A DNA stretch of 16,819 bases from Chloroflexia bacterium (GTDB lineage Bacteria; Chloroflexota; Chloroflexia; QHBQ01; JADMIH01). The notes under the pieces were generated by a model. The model ran no database searches and was not told the origin of the DNA. It was given only the letters and a program-made list of their open reading frames with translations. The translations under genes and the position numbers were made by a program. Within the stretch, counting starts at the first letter, position 1. Each line of letters begins with the position of its first letter. The stretch covers positions 1-16,819 of the forward strand of contig JAICKM010000056.1 of assembly GCA_025927935.1 (NCBI GenBank). Reading direction: 5' to 3'. Shown here in pieces: positions 7,678 to 14,332 of this stretch.

Positions 7678-8834
7678 GGGTTCTCCTGCAAGGGCACAAC
7701 CGCCGTGATGCGCGTTCCGCCGCCGGGGGCACTGGACACTTCGAGGTGCCCGTCCAGCAGGTGCGCCCGCTCACGCATGCCGACAATGCCCACTCCGCCG
7801 GTGGCCGTGGGCTGCACGGCTTCCGGGTCGAAGCCGGTGCCGTTGTCTTCAATGGTCAGGCGGATGGTCTCGTCCAACCGGCGCAGCGTGATCGTCACGG
7901 CGGCGGGCCGGGCATGCTTGGCGACGTTATTCAGCGCCTCCTGGGCGATGCGGTAGAGGCCGGTCTCCACGGCGGCGGGCAGGCGCCCGATATGCGGGTC
8001 GGCCAGGGTCTGCACCGGCAGGCTCGCCTCGGCGGCGAATTGCCCGGCCAGCAAGCGCAGGGCTTCGGGCAGCGTCCGCCCGGCCAGCGCCGAGGCGCGC
8101 AAGTCGAGCACGGAGCGGCGGGCCTCGTCGAGGTTGGTGCGCGCCAGTTGCAGAGCCTTTTCGATGCGCGGCGGCACCGCCGCGGGTTTCGTCTCCTCCA
8201 GGGCCTGGGCGGCTTCCAGGTGCAAGGCGATGGCGGCCAGGCCCTGGGCCAGGGTGTCGTGGATCTCGCGGGCGATGCGGTTGCGCTCCTCCAGGGCCGC
8301 CAGCGTCACCGCGCGCCGGCTCAGCCACACACGGGCGATGGCCGTGCCCAGTTGGGCGCCCACCGCCGATAAGAGCAACAGCGTATCGGGCGTGAAGGTG
8401 CCCTCGCCGGGGCTTGCCACATTCAGTATACCCAGCATACGGCCCGCGGAACTTAACGGTGCGCTGGCATGGACCTGCAACCCCTGGCGATCGCCCTTCG
8501 CCCCTGCCAGCCGCGAGCAGCGCACGATATTGACGGCGGTGCGCAGTTCCCCCGATTTGAACAGCGTGTTACAGTCGCACCCGCCCATCCAGGACCGGCC
8601 AGGATACTCCATGGCCGGCGGGAGCGCATGATAAGCGGCGATATAGAGCTTGCCGGCGTCGTCCAGCAAGAAGATCCAGCCGGTTTGCAGCCCCAGGAGT
8701 TCGACCAGCGAAGCCAGCGTCTCGTCCAATGCCACCTGAATATCGCTGGTGCGATTCAACGTCTCCGCGATATGGTTCAGGATGGAGAGTTCGCGGTTAC
8801 GGCGCAGCAGGGCGGCGGAATCGGATGGTAGCAT
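7674..8834 (-). CDS. Soluble GAF sensor histidine kinase with a cysteine triad
   Basis: A 386-residue cytoplasmic kinase. A short N-terminal helix leads into a GAF domain (about 28-172), then HisKA_3 (about 180-250) with phosphoacceptor H192 in AREIHDTLAQGL and the DxxxQ phosphatase motif D193-Q197, then HATPase_c (about 285-382) with N-box EALNNVAKHA, DNGTGF (330-335) and GGVGIVGMRERA (346-357). All three cysteines of the protein lie in the GAF domain, C86-x-C88-x17-C106. This matches the last part of the CxCx17C pattern I recall for AirS-type iron-sulfur GAF kinases, but the first AirS cysteine position is proline here. A redox or O2/NO sensing role is therefore suggested, not shown. It overlaps the regulator gene by 4 nt and follows the lipoprotein gene by 38 nt. 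Confidence 0.93.
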   Translation of the reverse strand: MLPSDSAALLRRNRELSILNHIAETLNRTSDIQVALDETLASLVELLGLQTGWIFLLDDAGKLYIAAYHALPPAMEYPGRSWMGGCDCNTLFKSGELRTAVNIVRCSRLAGAKGDRQGLQVHASAPLSSAGRMLGILNVASPGEGTFTPDTLLLLSAVGAQLGTAIARVWLSRRAVTLAALEERNRIAREIHDTLAQGLAAIALHLEAAQALEETKPAAVPPRIEKALQLARTNLDEARRSVLDLRASALAGRTLPEALRLLAGQFAAEASLPVQTLADPHIGRLPAAVETGLYRIAQEALNNVAKHARPAAVTITLRRLDETIRLTIEDNGTGFDPEAVQPTATGGVGIVGMRERAHLLDGHLEVSSAPGGGTRITAVVPLQENP

Positions 8835-8872
8835 CCCTTGCTACTCCACCGCCACACGGTGCAACCCGTGGC

Positions 8873-9418
8873 CTATTGCAGCACCCATGTGATGATCTTC
8901 CCAACCGAGCGCCCGCCGTCATAGTGAATCTTCACCCCGGTGGTCTTCTCGTTGCCGTTGCTCTTCCAGCACTGAGCGCCATCCACACTCTTCCCGGCAT
9001 CCACCAGCGCGGCCAGCGTGCTGCAAATGATATCGGCGTCCATGGATGTGCCGTCGGCATCGGTGGCGCTGAACCCGGTGGGCCGGACGCTGGCAACGTC
9101 TGTGCCTTTGGAGTTATCGACCGTAAATAATGCCTTCAGCGAGCCATCCTCGAACTTGGCGCTGGTGAGCGTCATGCTATAGCCGCCCAGATCGACCGCC
9201 TCGCCCAGCTTCGCCTCCTGCGTCTCGGTCGTGGCGCCCGATCCGCCGCCGGACGTACCGCCCGGCGTGCTGTCCGATGCGCCGGGGGTCGTATCGCCAC
9301 TCCCCGTCGTGCCCACCGGCGAGGGTGTGGCATCGGTGCTCGCGCTTCCGCAGGCGGTAGCAAACAGACCGAGGATGAGAACAGCCAGCAACAGCGCCAG
9401 AGTACCGGTTCGCTTCAT
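8873..9418 (-). CDS. DUF4352-type lipoprotein
   Basis: A 181-residue secreted lipoprotein. The signal peptide has a KR n-region, a hydrophobic core (7-20) and a lipobox ending ATAC with lipidated C23. Residues 24-68 are a low-complexity Ser/Thr/Gly/Pro linker that would hold the domain away from the membrane. Residues about 69-181 fit the immunoglobulin-like DUF4352 fold: KLGEAVDLGGYSMTLTSAKF, then a beta-rich section and GKSVDGAQCW. C132 and C150 could form a disulfide. AAAGGAG at 8-nt spacing supports the ATG. It is the first gene after the promoter at 9522-9550 and lies 38 nt before the kinase gene, so it probably belongs to the same operon. The kinase has no extracellular part, so a direct sensory contact is unlikely; it may be a product rather than an input of the system. 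Confidence 0.85.
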   Translation of the reverse strand: MKRTGTLALLLAVLILGLFATACGSASTDATPSPVGTTGSGDTTPGASDSTPGGTSGGGSGATTETQEAKLGEAVDLGGYSMTLTSAKFEDGSLKALFTVDNSKGTDVASVRPTGFSATDADGTSMDADIICSTLAALVDAGKSVDGAQCWKSNGNEKTTGVKIHYDGGRSVGKIITWVLQ

Positions 9419-9521
9419 CGAGAAAACTCCTTTAACAAGTGAACAAATCCGATAGAAGAGTAAGTAGCCCGCAGGATCGCCTCACCGGGCGGTAGGCCCC
9501 GCCGAGAGTCCGACGCGCCTT

Positions 9522-9550
9522 AGTATATAGTATAGCATTAGCGGCGGCAA
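9522..9550 (-). promoter_or_regulatory. Sigma-70-like promoter for the lipoprotein-kinase-regulator operon
   Basis: On the minus strand TTGCCG (9545-9550), a 17-nt spacer and TATACT (9522-9527, 5 of 6 matches) form a good promoter. The start would fall near 9515, giving a leader of about 97 nt. The spacer contains a second TATACT, so the AT-rich segment is repetitive (TATACTATATACTA) in an otherwise GC-rich region. Confidence 0.6.
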
Positions 9551-9585
9551 CTACCTGGCGCGGCGCAATCCGCCCCGAAAGCGCA

Positions 9586-9617
9586 ATCCCCCGACCGCCG
9601 GGGGGCGATCGGGGGAT
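9586..9617 (-). terminator. Hairpin terminator after the C26 hydrolase gene
   Basis: ATCCCCCGA (9586-9594) and TCGGGGGAT (9609-9617) form a perfect 9-bp stem with a 14-nt loop, 22 bp past the stop codon at 9639. On the minus strand it is followed by TTGCGCTTTC, a poor U-tract, so termination may be partial. Confidence 0.5.
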
Positions 9618-9638
9618 CCGCACAGCCGTGCAGGCCGG

Positions 9639-10433
9639 TCAGGCGGCGATGCCACTCAGGGTGCGCAGGGTGGCTTCGGTCTCCACGCGGCTGGATTTGC
9701 GCGCGGCGGCGGCCTCGACAAAGGCACTGAACAGGCGGCGCGCCCACTCATGCTTGCGCACCATCTCCTCCGGATGCCACTGCACCGACAGCAGGAAGTA
9801 GTGATCGGTGCCTTCCAGGCCCTCGCACAGGTCATCCGGCGACCAGGCCGTCGCCCGCAGGTGCGGCGCCACATCCTTGACCGCCTGGTGATGCGATGTA
9901 TTGACCCAGACCCGCTCAGCGCCGACCAGTTCGCGCAGCCGGCTGTCGGGCGCGATACGCACATCATGAGCCAGGTAATCGCGGATCTTGCGCTTGTACG
10001 ACTCCCGATGATCGAACACCGTGGGATACTGGCTGGGAATGTCCTGCCAGAGCGTGCCGCCCAGGACGACGTTCAGCACCTGGTGGCCGCGGCAAATGCC
10101 GAACAGCGGCAGATCGTCGGCCAGGGCCCAGGGCAGCATCGTCGTTTCGACGAAATCGAGGCCGTTGTCCGGCATATCCGTATCGGGATGCAGGTCCTCG
10201 TTAAAAAAGCGCGGGTTAATATCGACGCCGCCCGGAACAAGGATTCCGTCGAGCACATCGTAGAGAGCGCGCAGACTCTCCTCATCTTCGACCTGCGGGA
10301 TTAGCAGCGGAATACCGCCGGCGGCCATAACGGCGCGCGAGTAGGACTGATTATTGCTGAACCGCGGCGCGTGAAGTCCGGCGGCGTCGTGGTCGCTCAT
10401 GGTGGTAATGCCGATGATGGGGCGCTGGCTCAT
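9639..10433 (-). CDS. Gamma-glutamyl-gamma-aminobutyrate hydrolase family protein (peptidase C26)
   Basis: A 264-residue class I glutamine-amidotransferase-like hydrolase, close in size to PuuD (about 254). The nucleophile is C114 in FGICRGHQVLNV, and the rest of the triad is H220 and E222 in SVQWHPEE. The oxyanion-region motif LVPGGVDINP lies at 65-74. In the PuuD branch such enzymes cleave gamma-glutamyl-GABA in putrescine degradation; others act on different gamma-glutamyl amides. No other putrescine genes are nearby, so the substrate is open. GGAG at 9-nt spacing supports the ATG. The gene is preceded by a long structured leader (10434-10776). The last 20 or so residues (SSRVETEATLRTLSGIAA) extend beyond the fold and look disordered. 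Confidence 0.93.
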   Translation of the reverse strand: MSQRPIIGITTMSDHDAAGLHAPRFSNNQSYSRAVMAAGGIPLLIPQVEDEESLRALYDVLDGILVPGGVDINPRFFNEDLHPDTDMPDNGLDFVETTMLPWALADDLPLFGICRGHQVLNVVLGGTLWQDIPSQYPTVFDHRESYKRKIRDYLAHDVRIAPDSRLRELVGAERVWVNTSHHQAVKDVAPHLRATAWSPDDLCEGLEGTDHYFLLSVQWHPEEMVRKHEWARRLFSAFVEAAAARKSSRVETEATLRTLSGIAA

Positions 10434-10776
10434 TAGTTGTTGCTCCGTTCCCTAGCCTTGATCAAGCGCAAGGTTCGCTCTTGGTAGCCCACAGGCTGTC
10501 GAATAGCCACCCCGCCGGTCCGCGGCAGAATCATCGTGCCGGGCCGGTCTATTGTCCTACCGTAAGTCCGAGAATCTCTGATGAGACCACCAGCGGGTGC
10601 TACAAGAGACCGCAGGGGAATCCACGGGTACATGTACGTGGTGATCATGGCCTGAGCAGAAGTTATGCCATGCGGGTCACCATACCCAGGGTAACGGCCC
10701 AGCGCCCTTGCCTAGCCTATCCCATGCTGCGATCCCTGCCGGCGCATGCGGGATCTACACAGCAGCACCGGCTATG
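10434..10776 (-). ncRNA. Candidate structured leader RNA upstream of the C26 hydrolase
   Basis: About 340 nt separate the predicted transcription start (near 10775) from the hydrolase ATG. The 5' end can fold into a nested stem: 10770-10773 with 10714-10717 (AGCC/GGCT), 10762-10767 with 10725-10730 (TGCTGC/GCAGCA) and 10750-10755 with 10731-10736 (GATCCC/GGGATC), 16 base pairs in all. A second hairpin pairs 10677-10681 with 10640-10644 and 10667-10672 with 10646-10651. A third, CCTTG/CAAGG (10456-10473), lies just before the ribosome binding site. It did not match T-box, SAM, TPP, cobalamin, glycine, guanidine-I, RNase P, tmRNA or SRP consensus elements that I could recall. It could be a cis-regulator or a separate small RNA. 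A 71-codon frame (10433-10648) inside it is treated as non-coding. Confidence 0.5.
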
Positions 10777-10782
10777 AAGGCA

Positions 10783-10811
10783 AGTGTAGCACCCGGTCCC
10801 GTCCCTGTCAA
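10783..10811 (-). promoter_or_regulatory. Near-consensus sigma-70 promoter for the leader and C26 hydrolase
   Basis: On the minus strand the perfect -35 TTGACA (10806-10811) is followed by 17 nt and the -10 TACACT (10783-10788). This is the best promoter match in the window. It points into the leader at 10434-10776, with a start near 10775, two or three bases before the first paired stem. Confidence 0.7.
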
Positions 10812-11002
10812 GAACCTGGCGCCCCCCAAAAGTCCCAGGCGGCCTGGGCCATCCAGCGGGGATAAACCCGCTCAGACGGTACCTGCCTCTTACTGTAGCA
10901 GCGCGAGATTACTACCCGCTTTTCAAGCCGGGTCCAGTACCTTACAGAGCCGCAACCATTAGCCGGCTCTTGAGGCGCCCGGCGCCCGGTGAGCGTATCG
11001 AG
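10812..11002. other. Non-coding gap with three short hairpins
   Basis: No gene was found between the divergent promoter at 10783-10811 and the phosphatase gene. Three perfect 6-bp hairpins lie here: CCCAGG/CCTGGG (10834-10848), AGCGGG/CCCGCT (10855-10872) and AGAGCC/GGCTCT (10946-10970). GGCGCCC is repeated in tandem at 10974-10987. No function could be assigned. Confidence 0.4.
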
Positions 11003-11008
11003 TACAAT
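11003..11008 (+). promoter_or_regulatory. -10 element adjoining a start codon (possible leaderless mRNA)
   Basis: TACAAT ends 6 nt before the ATG at 11015, so transcription would begin at or next to the start codon. No Shine-Dalgarno sequence is present upstream. No -35 box is found at 16-18 nt; TTGAGG at 10970 is too far. Confidence 0.4.
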
Positions 11009-11014
11009 AGCAAT

Positions 11015-12229
11015 ATGTATACGTTGGCGCGCTGCCGGCGAGTCTTCCTCGCCATTTTGCTGATGCTCTCGCTCCCGGCGGCCTGCACCGTGGGGGCCGG
11101 ACCGAACGGCCCGCCCAACCCCACCCCGCTGCCACACTCGCAACTCAGCCTGACGCGCGGACCCTATTTGCAAGACATGACGGAGAGCGCGGTGACGATT
11201 GTCTGGCGCACGGCGGCGGCCACCCAGGGCGGGGTCGCCCTGCGGGCCGCCGCTGATGTCACGGCCGCCTTCACCATGCATGCGGAACCGGCATCTACTG
11301 CCGATCATGTGCTGCGCGTGAGCGGCTTGCAGCCGGCCACTGCCTACCGTTACGCCGTGTGGGCCGCCGACGGCGAACTCGGCGAGGAGGCTGAGTTTCG
11401 CACCGCGCCCGCCTCCGGCGCCCCGACTCCGTTCACCTTCGCTGTCTGGGGCGACAGCGGCTGCGGCTGCCCGCAGCAAACGGCGGTGGCGGCGCAGATC
11501 GGTAAGGCCGGGGCGGACCTGCTGCTCCATACCGGCGATGTGATTTACGAGCGCGGGGAAGCGAATCTCTATGATCCGCGCTTCTTCGCCCCCTACCGCG
11601 CGACTCTGGCCGCGGCGCCGGTGTATCCCGTCCTCGGCAACCATGATGTCGCCACCGGTAGCGGCGCGCCCTGGCTGCAAGCCTTTTTCCTGCCGGGCGA
11701 CGGCGGCAAACATACCACCCGCTACTACGCCTTCAACTACGGCAACGCCCACTTTATCGCGCTCGACAGCGAGGAACCCTACGGGCCGACCAGCGCGCAG
11801 TATGGCTGGTTGCTACAGGACTTGCAGAGTCCGGCGGCGCAGGGGGCCACCTGGCGGTTCGCCTTTTTCCATCGCCCGCCCTACAGCAGCGGCCTGGGCC
11901 ACGGCAGCGAGTACGATCTGCGCGAGACCTGGGCGCCGTTGTTCGAGCGCTTCGGCGTCGATATGGTTTTCTCCGGGCACGAACACAATTACGAGCGCAG
12001 CACGCCCCGGCGGGACTATGCATCCGTGGGCGGCACGCACGCCGTCATCTATATTGTTACCGGGGGCGGCGGCAGCCAGAGCTATAATGTCGGCCGGCAA
12101 CCCTGGAGCGCGTTTTCGGCCATGGCGTACCACTACGTGCGCATCCGCCTTGACGGGCCGCGGCTGGCATTGCAAGCGATTGGCACCGATGGGCAAGTGA
12201 TCGATCACCTGGAACTCACCCACCCCTGA
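11015..12229 (+). CDS. Purple-acid-phosphatase-like metallophosphoesterase lipoprotein
   Basis: A 404-residue exported phosphoesterase. The signal peptide (1-23) ends in a lipobox LPAAC with C24, so the protein is probably lipid-anchored outside the membrane. Residues about 47-131 form an FN3-like domain (RGPYLQDMTESAVTIVWRT...RVSGLQPATAYRYAV), as in purple acid phosphatases. The catalytic domain has all expected metal motifs: GDSG (D147), GDVIY (D174, Y178), GNHD (N209, H210), FFHRPPYSSG (H286) and GHEHNYER (H322, H324). The Tyr ligand marks the purple-acid branch with a Fe(III)-M(II) centre; substrates are probably extracellular phosphomonoesters. The frame is open back to a TTG at 10970, but the ATG at 11015 gives a proper signal peptide. 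It is divergent from the C26 gene and convergent with the polysaccharide cluster. Confidence 0.93.
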   Translation: MYTLARCRRVFLAILLMLSLPAACTVGAGPNGPPNPTPLPHSQLSLTRGPYLQDMTESAVTIVWRTAAATQGGVALRAAADVTAAFTMHAEPASTADHVLRVSGLQPATAYRYAVWAADGELGEEAEFRTAPASGAPTPFTFAVWGDSGCGCPQQTAVAAQIGKAGADLLLHTGDVIYERGEANLYDPRFFAPYRATLAAAPVYPVLGNHDVATGSGAPWLQAFFLPGDGGKHTTRYYAFNYGNAHFIALDSEEPYGPTSAQYGWLLQDLQSPAAQGATWRFAFFHRPPYSSGLGHGSEYDLRETWAPLFERFGVDMVFSGHEHNYERSTPRRDYASVGGTHAVIYIVTGGGGSQSYNVGRQPWSAFSAMAYHYVRIRLDGPRLALQAIGTDGQVIDHLELTHP

Positions 12230-12301
12230 CCCGCACCTTATCCGAATCCATTCTACGCCCGCGCGGCTGCCCGCCAAAAGCAGCTTGCAATTGAATCGGT
12301 A

Positions 12302-13579
12302 TTAGCGCGCGGTGCGGACCCATTCCGCCGAGCGGTGCCGCTTGCCGAGGATCATCGGCAGCCACATGACCAGCTTCCAGACCACGTAGAATGGCGCGTA
12401 GAGCAACGCCAGATACACCTTGGCCGGGGCCTGGGCCAGCCACAGCCCGGTGAGGGTGTAGACCACTTGGCCCAACAGGGCGAACAAGGCCAGGCCAACC
12501 GCCAGGGGGCTACCCCAGAAGACGGCAGCGACCAGGACCAGCACCGCCGCCGCAAAGGTAGCGCTGAAAGGCGGGATGATCTGCTCCATCGCCGCGTCGA
12601 ACAGCGGAAACCAGCGCCGCTTGAGCGATTCGCGCAGCAGCCGGGGCACGTAGTTCTCGACCAATTCCAGCCGCCCGGTTTCCCAGCGGATATTCTGAGC
12701 GTGCGCCGCCTTCAGCGACCCCGGCATCTCCGACCAGACAATGGCATCGGGCGCGAACTCCACCACGCGCCCCCGCAACAGCACGTCCAGGTGGAATTGC
12801 AAATCCTCGGTGACGGAGAAGGCGCCCCAATCCATATGCTCCAGCAGATCGCGGCGGAAGCACATGCCGTTGCCCTTCAGCCCCGCCGACCCGTCGAACA
12901 GCTTGCGCCCCAAGGGCCGCAGATAATGGAGCAGCGCGAAGGCGACGTAGCGCAACGCCGTGCCCCAGGACGCCGCGATGTTCAGCACCGTGCCGTAAGC
13001 CTGGATGGCGACGGTGTCGCCGCGCAGCCGCCGGTCGAGCGCGCGCAAGAAGCCCTGGTTGACCGTCGAGTCGGCGTCTACGATCACAAACGCATCGCCG
13101 CTCGCCGGATCACGCAGCAGTTGCGTAAAGAGCCAGCGCAGCGCATAGCCTTTGCCCCGTTGGGCGGCGTCCTGTCGCTCGTGGACGATAGCGCCCTGCG
13201 CGCGGGCTATTTTGGCCGTGCGGTCGGTGCAATTATCGGCGATGACATGCACCTGGTACAGGTCGGGCGGGTAATCGACGGCCAGCAGGCTGCCCACCAC
13301 CCGGCGGATCAGCAGTTCTTCGTCGTGCGCGGGCACCAGCACGTTGAAGCGCGTGCGCGGCGCGGGCCAGCGGCCAGGGGCGGGCACCCGCCCGGCATCG
13401 CCCGTCGCCTGGCGCAACGGCCCGTCCGCGCCCAGGCGTTCGCCGGGGCGGGTCAGCCAGACTACGACAGCCGCCGCCGTCAGGAACAGCAGGTAGCCGA
13501 CCAGCAACACCAGGACCACTTCCGCCGCCAGCAGCAGCGCCCCCGCCAGGAATCCCAAAATCGACAGCAGGTCGGACAT
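12302..13579 (-). CDS. Membrane glycosyltransferase, GT2 family
   Basis: A 425-residue processive-type GT2 enzyme. A hydrophobic segment (about 5-42) anchors the N-terminus; the catalytic domain begins TRFNVLVPAHDEELLIRRVV (76-95). Key motifs are ADNCTDRT (114-121), VDADS with D168 and D170 for metal-nucleotide-sugar binding, TED (257-259) as the catalytic base region, and QNIRW (Q295, R298, W299), the Q-x2-RW acceptor motif of cellulose-synthase-like enzymes. Two or three membrane helices follow (about 341-415). Sugar and acceptor cannot be read from the sequence. GGAG lies 11 nt before the ATG. The start is only 2 nt past the stop of the surface-protein gene, so the two are in one operon. 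It is the last gene of the cluster; only a weak 5-bp hairpin (12266-12284) lies beyond it. Confidence 0.93.
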   Translation of the reverse strand: MSDLLSILGFLAGALLLAAEVVLVLLVGYLLFLTAAAVVVWLTRPGERLGADGPLRQATGDAGRVPAPGRWPAPRTRFNVLVPAHDEELLIRRVVGSLLAVDYPPDLYQVHVIADNCTDRTAKIARAQGAIVHERQDAAQRGKGYALRWLFTQLLRDPASGDAFVIVDADSTVNQGFLRALDRRLRGDTVAIQAYGTVLNIAASWGTALRYVAFALLHYLRPLGRKLFDGSAGLKGNGMCFRRDLLEHMDWGAFSVTEDLQFHLDVLLRGRVVEFAPDAIVWSEMPGSLKAAHAQNIRWETGRLELVENYVPRLLRESLKRRWFPLFDAAMEQIIPPFSATFAAAVLVLVAAVFWGSPLAVGLALFALLGQVVYTLTGLWLAQAPAKVYLALLYAPFYVVWKLVMWLPMILGKRHRSAEWVRTAR

Positions 13580-13581
13580 GG

Positions 13582-14250
13582 CTAGCAGGTCTCCTTTGCG
13601 GCGTGGGATCGCCGCCGCCCAACGACCCGTAGCGCCCCACCCAGCAGGGCGAGAATCGTCCCCAGGACGAGCAAAAGTCCAGGCGAGGCCGGCGCCGGGC
13701 GCCCGGCGGGCGGCATGGTGCCCGGTTTGCCAGCGCCGGCGGGGGCCGGCCCGGCGGCAGGGACGGCGCCGGGAGTCGCGCCGGGCGTAGCCGCAGCGGG
13801 CGGGGCGGCGGGCGAAGCTTCCGGCGGGCGCACGGTGATCCCGAAGTCCAGGTGATAGTCGTTATGCGGGTAGGCGGTCACGGTCTGCGCGTAGCCCCAG
13901 TAGCGTTGCGTCGAGGGAACATCAACGAGCCAGTTCCCCACGCCCGCCGTGATCGTGTACACCCCTTCCGCGTCGGTCATGGTCTGGCCGACCACGGTGC
14001 CCTGGGTCGCGTCCTTCAAGACGACCTGCACCCCGCCCACCGGCGCCTCGCTGTCCTTCCAGGCGACAGTGCCGCTGATCACCGACTCCAGGGCCGCAGG
14101 CGCCGCCGCCGCATGGGGCACCGCACGGCCCGGCAACCACAGCACCGCCAGTAGCAAGGCCGCGCCCGCCAGGGCCACCCCCAGCCACACCACCCAATCG
14201 CTATGCCGTCCAGGCCGCGACTCGCGCCATCCCTCACACACCATTCCCAT
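13582..14250 (-). CDS. Two-anchor surface protein with one carboxypeptidase-regulatory-like domain
   Basis: A 222-residue membrane or surface protein of unknown function. An N-terminal hydrophobic segment (about 19-41) is followed by a single beta-sandwich domain (about 54-115) of the carboxypeptidase-regulatory/Cna-B kind: SGTVAWKDSEAPVGGVQVVL, then TMTDAEGVYTITAG. Residues about 140-185 are a Pro/Ala/Gly linker. The C-terminus has a second hydrophobic segment (about 187-206) followed by GRRR and a final Cys, a layout like C-terminal sorting tails, though no LPXTG or PEP motif is seen. The ATG at 14250 is chosen because AAGGG lies 5 nt before it; GTG 14256 and ATG 14244 are alternatives. It is nearly fused to the GT2 gene (2-nt gap), which suggests a joint role in the cell envelope. 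Confidence 0.75.
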   Translation of the reverse strand: MGMVCEGWRESRPGRHSDWVVWLGVALAGAALLLAVLWLPGRAVPHAAAAPAALESVISGTVAWKDSEAPVGGVQVVLKDATQGTVVGQTMTDAEGVYTITAGVGNWLVDVPSTQRYWGYAQTVTAYPHNDYHLDFGITVRPPEASPAAPPAAATPGATPGAVPAAGPAPAGAGKPGTMPPAGRPAPASPGLLLVLGTILALLGGALRVVGRRRSHAAKETC

Positions 14251-14332
14251 AGTCACCCTTCTAAACCGCCCCCATTAAACATCCTATTGACTTTGCCGCA
14301 TCCAGCGAGGTACAGCTTCCGTACCCAAAGAC

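Noticed and set aside
10500..10540. GGGGTGGCTATTCG on the minus strand as a possible T-box antiterminator sequence
   Set aside because: It lacks the ACCGCG part of the T-box consensus, no specifier stem was recognised, and the downstream gene is not a typical T-box target.
10561..10620. CTGATGAG on the plus strand, which resembles the start of a hammerhead ribozyme core
   Set aside because: The required GAAA segment after stem II and a paired cleavage site are absent.
10433..10648. A 71-codon minus-strand frame whose TAA overlaps the hydrolase ATG (TAATG), possibly a coupled leader peptide
   Set aside because: Codon use is unlike the neighbours (AGG, AGA, ATA, CGA and lower GC at third positions), there is no ribosome binding site or recognisable domain, and the region folds into several stems.
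12266..12284. GCTGC/GCAGC hairpin between the convergent phosphatase and GT2 genes as a terminator
   Set aside because: Only five base pairs, a 9-nt loop and no U-tract on either strand.
12335..13585. A 416-codon plus-strand frame opposite the GT2 gene
   Set aside because: Low-complexity Gln/Arg/His composition typical of an antisense shadow; the opposite frame has all GT2 motifs.
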